DNA from: Nitrospirae bacterium JdFR-81
GTDB taxonomy: Bacteria; Nitrospirota; Thermodesulfovibrionia; UBA6902
Direction: 5' to 3'
DNA: 43,782 nucleotides
Assembly (NCBI GenBank): GCA_002011735.1
Contig: MTOQ01000086.1
Location: 1-43,782 of the forward strand
The position numbers and the translations under genes were made by a program. Position 1 is the stretch's first letter; every line of letters starts with the position of its first letter. Shown here piece after piece: positions 40,383-43,782 of this stretch. The notes under the pieces are model-generated. The model had not been told where the DNA came from. It was given only the letters and a program-made list of their open reading frames with translations, and did not search any database.

Positions 40383-42652
40383 CAAAGGTTATTATAAATG
40401 TTATGGAAGTGGCCTGCAACAATCTGGCCGAGCGATATGCCACCATCATTTGGAGGGACGAGCTGGTGTATTAAGGGGATGAAGCCCCGCTCCTTCAGCC
40501 GGTGGTAGAGGCCCTCTGTGAGGATGGTATTCTGGAATACACCACCAGACAGGGCAACAACCCTTATACCCGTGCCATCTTTCAGGGTCTCAGCGATATT
40601 GAGGACGATCTCCATGATGGTGTTATGAAACTTTTTTGCGATCACCTCTGCCTCTATCCCTGAACGCCTCTCCATAACAATGGCCTGGATGATAGGACGC
40701 CAGTCAATGCTGTTGTGGTTGATAACAAATGGATACACATCTTCTGTCTCGGCCTTCGTGGATAGCTGTTCAAGCTCGATCGCAGCCTGTGCATGATAAG
40801 ACGCCCTGTGCCTGAGCCCTATGATTGATGAGACCCCATCAAAGAGTCTGCCCATGCTTGTTGTGACCGGTGAGTTTATCCCCTTCTTGATCATATGTAT
40901 TAAGAAGGACGTCTCCTCCTTCCCGATGGGTGGCAGAGGGTCCTCGGGTGCTTTATCACCGAATGTCTCATAGAGGAGTGACAGGGCAGTCCTGAACGGC
41001 TCCCTGATGGCCTTTTCCCCACCTGGCAGCCTGTATGGTCTGAGGTGATAGAGCCTCTTAAACCCCCTGTATGATACGATCATCACCTCTCCCCCCCATA
41101 TACTCCTGTCGGTCCCGTAGCCTGTGCCATCAAAGGCAAACCCTATCACCTCCTCTCCTTCTGGTATCTCGTTCTCTATCATGCATGAGAGTATGTGGGA
41201 GAAGTGATGCTGCACCTTTATAAGGCCCTTGGAGAAGTGCCTCTCTCCGTATCTGGTACTGTAGTAGTTAGGGTGAAGGTCACACACAACGATAGCAGGC
41301 CTCACATCAAATATCTCTAACATCTCCTTTATAGTCTCGCCATAGAACTCCATCGCGAGGGGGGTGTCAAGATCGCCGATATGCTGGGAGAGATAGACCC
41401 TGTCCTCGATTCCGAGGGCGATGGTGGTGTTCATATACGCCCCGAGGGCAAGCACAGGCTCCTTCAGTCTGAATGGTATGATTACAGGCAGCGGGACAAA
41501 CCCCCTTGATCGCCTCACGGGCACCTGCCTTTCAGCCATAACTTTTACAACCGAGTCGTCACACCGCCTCACGATGGGACGGTTGTGTGTGAGTATGAAG
41601 TCAGCTATACCGTTCAGTCTCCTGAAGGCGTCTTCATCATCCTTCACAATGGGGTCATCGGTCCTGTTTGCACTTGTGGCCACCAGGGGTCTCCCCATCT
41701 CATGGATTATCATATGGTGCAGTGGTGTATATGGCATAAATACACCAACCGTTGAGTTGTTTGGTGATACCAGGGCTGACAGGGTGGTATCCTCCCTCTT
41801 CCTGACTATAACGATGGGCCTCTCAATGGAGCATATGGCCCTTTCTTCAAGCCTGTTGAGGTGAGTCTCGGCCCTGATCATCTCTATACCTGGAAACATC
41901 ACGGCCATGGGTTTTTCCTCCCGGCACTTCCTCTGCCTCAACCTGTTTACCACATCATCGTCTGTTGCATCACACATGAGGTGAAAACCACCGATGCCCT
42001 TTAAGGCGACTATGGCCCCATTCCTCAGTTTATCGACGGCTCTTTCAATAGCGGTATCACCCTCTGCCATAAGGAGGCCCTTTATGTCATAAAGGGCCAC
42101 ATGAGGTCCGCACATATGGCAGGCATTGGGCTGGGCATGAAACCTCCTGTCGTCGGGCCTGTGGTACTCCTTCTCACATTCAGGACACATCCTGAAAAGT
42201 CTCATGGATGTGTTCTTACGATCATACGGCAGCCTCTCTATGATGGTAAATCTGGGACCGCAGTTTGTGCAGTTTATGAATGGATACCTGTGCCTCCTGT
42301 CAGATGGGTCATACATCTCTCTCAGGCAGTCATCACAGGTTGAGATATCAGGAAGGATGTTCGCATGGATCTCACCTGACTCATCACTATCCCGTATCTC
42401 AAACCCGGAGAGGCCCTTGTCTTCAAGGAAGGAGTGTTGAAGGCTGTATATCCTTGATACAGGGGGATGATCTGATTCAAGCCTTATCAGGAACTCATCA
42501 AGCCTCTCCTTATGCCCCTCTACCTCTATCAGTACCCCTACCGTGTCATTCCTTACATATCCACTCAGGCCAAGCCCCACAGCGAGTCTATATACAAAAG
42601 GACGGAATCCAACACCCTGGACTAACCCAGTTACCCTGACCCTCAATCTCAT
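40382..42652 (-). CDS. hypF: Carbamoyltransferase HypF, hydrogenase maturation
   Basis: The 756-residue protein makes the carbamoyl group that HypE turns into the cyanide ligand of nickel-iron hydrogenases. Domains in order are an acylphosphatase (VTGLVQGVGFRPFVYRLA, 7-24), two zinc fingers (CDDCLREMYDP...CTNCGPR and CPECEKEYHRP...CHMCGP, about 108-185), a YrdC-like domain (about 200-385, ALKGIGGFHLMCDAT), and the Kae1-like C-terminal domain (FSHILSCMIENE, FAFDGTGYGTDRSIWGGE, SGGVFQN). It is complete. No other hyp or hydrogenase gene lies in the window, so the maturation genes are dispersed. Its stop overlaps the downstream ComEC-like gene by one base. Confidence 0.95.
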   Translation of the reverse strand: MRLRVRVTGLVQGVGFRPFVYRLAVGLGLSGYVRNDTVGVLIEVEGHKERLDEFLIRLESDHPPVSRIYSLQHSFLEDKGLSGFEIRDSDESGEIHANILPDISTCDDCLREMYDPSDRRHRYPFINCTNCGPRFTIIERLPYDRKNTSMRLFRMCPECEKEYHRPDDRRFHAQPNACHMCGPHVALYDIKGLLMAEGDTAIERAVDKLRNGAIVALKGIGGFHLMCDATDDDVVNRLRQRKCREEKPMAVMFPGIEMIRAETHLNRLEERAICSIERPIVIVRKREDTTLSALVSPNNSTVGVFMPYTPLHHMIIHEMGRPLVATSANRTDDPIVKDDEDAFRRLNGIADFILTHNRPIVRRCDDSVVKVMAERQVPVRRSRGFVPLPVIIPFRLKEPVLALGAYMNTTIALGIEDRVYLSQHIGDLDTPLAMEFYGETIKEMLEIFDVRPAIVVCDLHPNYYSTRYGERHFSKGLIKVQHHFSHILSCMIENEIPEGEEVIGFAFDGTGYGTDRSIWGGEVMIVSYRGFKRLYHLRPYRLPGGEKAIREPFRTALSLLYETFGDKAPEDPLPPIGKEETSFLIHMIKKGINSPVTTSMGRLFDGVSSIIGLRHRASYHAQAAIELEQLSTKAETEDVYPFVINHNSIDWRPIIQAIVMERRSGIEAEVIAKKFHNTIMEIVLNIAETLKDGTGIRVVALSGGVFQNTILTEGLYHRLKERGFIPLIHQLVPPNDGGISLGQIVAGHFHNIYNNL

Positions 42653-42678
42653 TGTCTTTTTATCCTGTCTGACTACAA

Positions 42679-42725
42679 AAGGGGTCGAGGGTGTAATCTT
42701 TGAACACCGGACCCTTCGACCCCTT
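42679..42725 (-). terminator. Interrupted hairpin between the TPR gene and hypF
   Basis: AAGGGGTCGAGGGT (42679-42692) and ACCCTTCGACCCCTT (42711-42725) pair with one bulge, and inner GTGT/ACAC could extend the stem. Read on the minus strand, the hairpin ends in CCCCTTTTG, a short U run, 15 bases after the TPR gene's stop. It may terminate that gene's transcript before hypF. Confidence 0.55.
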
Positions 42726-42740
42726 GAAATAATGTGATGG

Positions 42741-43643
42741 TTAATCTTTTTTATTAAACCTCATCTCATATATAATCTCGTCCTGCTTTTTGTTGATCCT
42801 TCGGGCTATATCGATCTTATTCGGGTGATCCTTTAGTATCTGTTCACACATCTTCAGGGCCTCTTCATACCTTCCCATCTTCATGAGGGTGTCTGGTAAG
42901 AGGACAACGGCCGCTGGGCCCCAATATGAAGGGTCCTGCTCATATGCCTTCTTGAGATATTCAAAAGCCTTCGCCCAGTCTTTTCTTTTTCTGTAGACCT
43001 TTCCCATCTCATACAGGACATCTATACTTTCTGGATATATTTTAAGGGCCTCTCCATAATGCACCTCTGCCTTGTCAGTATCCCCTGTCTTCATATAGAA
43101 GTCTCCTATCAGCCAGTGCATGGAGAAAGGGGATATGACAAAGAAGGTTAACATTGCCAGGATGGGACCAGCGCTTGCTGAGATGCCCCAGAATATCTTC
43201 TTTGATGCAGACTCCCTCTTACCGCGAAACCTTCCCACTATCAGTTTCATCGTCATACCCATGGGTAATAGCCCGAAGGGGATGACAAGCAGTGGATACA
43301 CCCTTGAGGCCGTGATGGTTGGCGAATAGTAGTATAGAAGGGTTGCTGTGAGTAAGATCAAGAAGACACCCATGGCAGACAATGGGATTATCAATGTATC
43401 CACCATGGCATCCTTAGGTGGATACTCAAGGACCTTCCCAAGTGACGGGTCAATAGATGCCCCCTTTGCATTGGCTATCAGAAATCGCACCACATCCTGA
43501 TATTGTTTATTTGCAGAAGGCAGTATGTTGAGCCTTCGTTCCTTCCCCTTAGTGTCAGTGTAAACAACGGTTGTTGCACCGTATCCTGCGATTACAAGAG
43601 CCTGGTATTGGAGGGCCTTTACATTATCCCATGGAATGATCAT
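42741..43643 (-). CDS. PH-like/TPR membrane protein, 5' end removed by an insertion sequence
   Basis: The first visible ATG (43643) gives 300 residues, but the frame continues upstream in register with NEEGIQKRK to an in-frame stop at 43683, exactly where the insertion sequence begins, with no start codon or ribosome binding site. So the true N-terminus was lost. What remains is the second half of a PH-like domain (MIIPWDNVKALQYQALVIAG), two to three membrane segments (about 80-170), and a run of TPR helix pairs (HYGEALKIYPESIDVLYEMGKV, WAKAFEYLKKAYEQDPS, YEEALKMCEQILKDHPNKI). It would be a membrane scaffold; with its start gone it may be dead. Confidence 0.75.
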   Translation of the reverse strand: MIIPWDNVKALQYQALVIAGYGATTVVYTDTKGKERRLNILPSANKQYQDVVRFLIANAKGASIDPSLGKVLEYPPKDAMVDTLIIPLSAMGVFLILLTATLLYYYSPTITASRVYPLLVIPFGLLPMGMTMKLIVGRFRGKRESASKKIFWGISASAGPILAMLTFFVISPFSMHWLIGDFYMKTGDTDKAEVHYGEALKIYPESIDVLYEMGKVYRKRKDWAKAFEYLKKAYEQDPSYWGPAAVVLLPDTLMKMGRYEEALKMCEQILKDHPNKIDIARRINKKQDEIIYEMRFNKKD

Positions 43644-43682
43644 TTTTCGTTTCTGTATGCCCTCTTCATTTAATATCCATCC

Positions 43683-43782
43683 TCAGTAGTGTCCGCTAAA
43701 AAATTATCATAAGGCTTGAAACCTCTGTCAAAGGTGATAGAATATCACCTGTACAACCAATAATGACAGGAGGTTCAAGCCA
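43683..43782 (+). mobile_element. Left end of a second insertion sequence, family not assigned
   Basis: The segment from about 43683 interrupts the PH/TPR gene. It begins near TCAGTAGTGTCCGCTAAAAA; a TGTCC-C-rich terminal repeat followed by an A-run is seen at ends of several IS families, but I do not assign one. At 43768-43773 an AGGAGG precedes the last base (an A) by the eight-base spacer TTCAAGCC, so an ATG should start the transposase at the window's final base. Confidence 0.5.
43713..43781 (+). promoter_or_regulatory. Long hairpin hiding the second transposase ribosome binding site
   Basis: GGCTTGAAACCTCTGTCA (43713-43730) pairs with TGACAGGAGGTTCAAGCC (43764-43781), with two one-base bulges. 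The AGGAGG site is inside the right arm, so it is sealed when the stem forms. A second perfect hairpin, GGTGATA/TATCACC (43733-43749), lies within the loop. Confidence 0.65.

Noticed and set aside
1-43782. A composite transposon formed by the two flanking insertion sequences
   Set aside because: The two ends are unrelated in sequence, so they cannot act as one transposon's matching ends, and the content between them is housekeeping operons.

Overview
The window reads as a chromosomal segment of an anaerobic bacterium. I lean towards the Nitrospirota/Thermodesulfovibrionia or a deltaproteobacterial lineage. The reasons are a cobalamin-dependent ribonucleotide reductase; an anaerobe-type oxygen-defence cluster (flavo-diiron protein, rubredoxin, desulforedoxin, rubrerythrin-like protein); sulfur-carrier genes (DsrE2-type, TusA); a HypF hydrogenase maturase; and very heavy use of AGG/AGA arginine and ATA isoleucine codons, often seen in thermophiles. 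No rRNA, tRNA or true CRISPR array was seen, so the taxon is an inference. The genes are packed tightly, many with 1-4 bp overlaps, and look like ordinary chromosomal operons.

Layout. Both edges lie inside insertion sequences whose transposase genes start just outside the window: an IS256-like end at 1-100 (minus strand) and an unassigned IS from about 43683 (plus strand). 258-3636 (+) holds a membrane spermidine-synthase-like protein and an FMN-binding/4Fe-4S membrane protein. 9318-3623 (-) is a six-gene operon: trpC, argB, class II ribonucleotide reductase, a small membrane protein and two zinc dehydrogenases. 9372-11248 has a membrane protein, a lipoate/octanoate transferase and a CooT-like nickel protein. 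11350-11724 is a decayed hicBA toxin-antitoxin pair. Then come dprA and topA (+).

18497-15264 (-) is a seven-gene oxygen and redox defence operon that includes two genes of only 42-43 codons. rluD (-) is followed by a self-contained regulatory circuit: a two-PAS sigma-54 activator (19644-21377, +), a four-half-site palindromic putative activator site (21383-21419), a well matched -24/-12 promoter (21527-21542), and then a DsrE2-like protein, TusA and an OmpP1/FadL outer-membrane protein, closed by a strong hairpin (23671-23704). I regard this as the most interesting module: apparently regulated sulfur uptake and relay.

23968-26639 (+) is a catalytic plus non-catalytic M16 peptidase pair. 28608-26656 (-) carries a GT-B glycosyltransferase-like protein, a SLOG/LOG-like protein and a small secreted protein. 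28661-36572 (+) runs namZ (DUF1343 muramidase), a calcium-type P-ATPase with an apparent ATT start, vapBC, purC, a MurU-AmgK-like fusion and a secreted protein; namZ plus the fusion suggest muramic-acid salvage. 42652-36573 (-) carries hypF, a ComEC-like metallo-hydrolase, a VanZ-domain protein, an M23 peptidase and a small hypothetical gene. The last gene (42741-43643, -) is a PH/TPR membrane protein cut at its 5' end by the right-hand IS.
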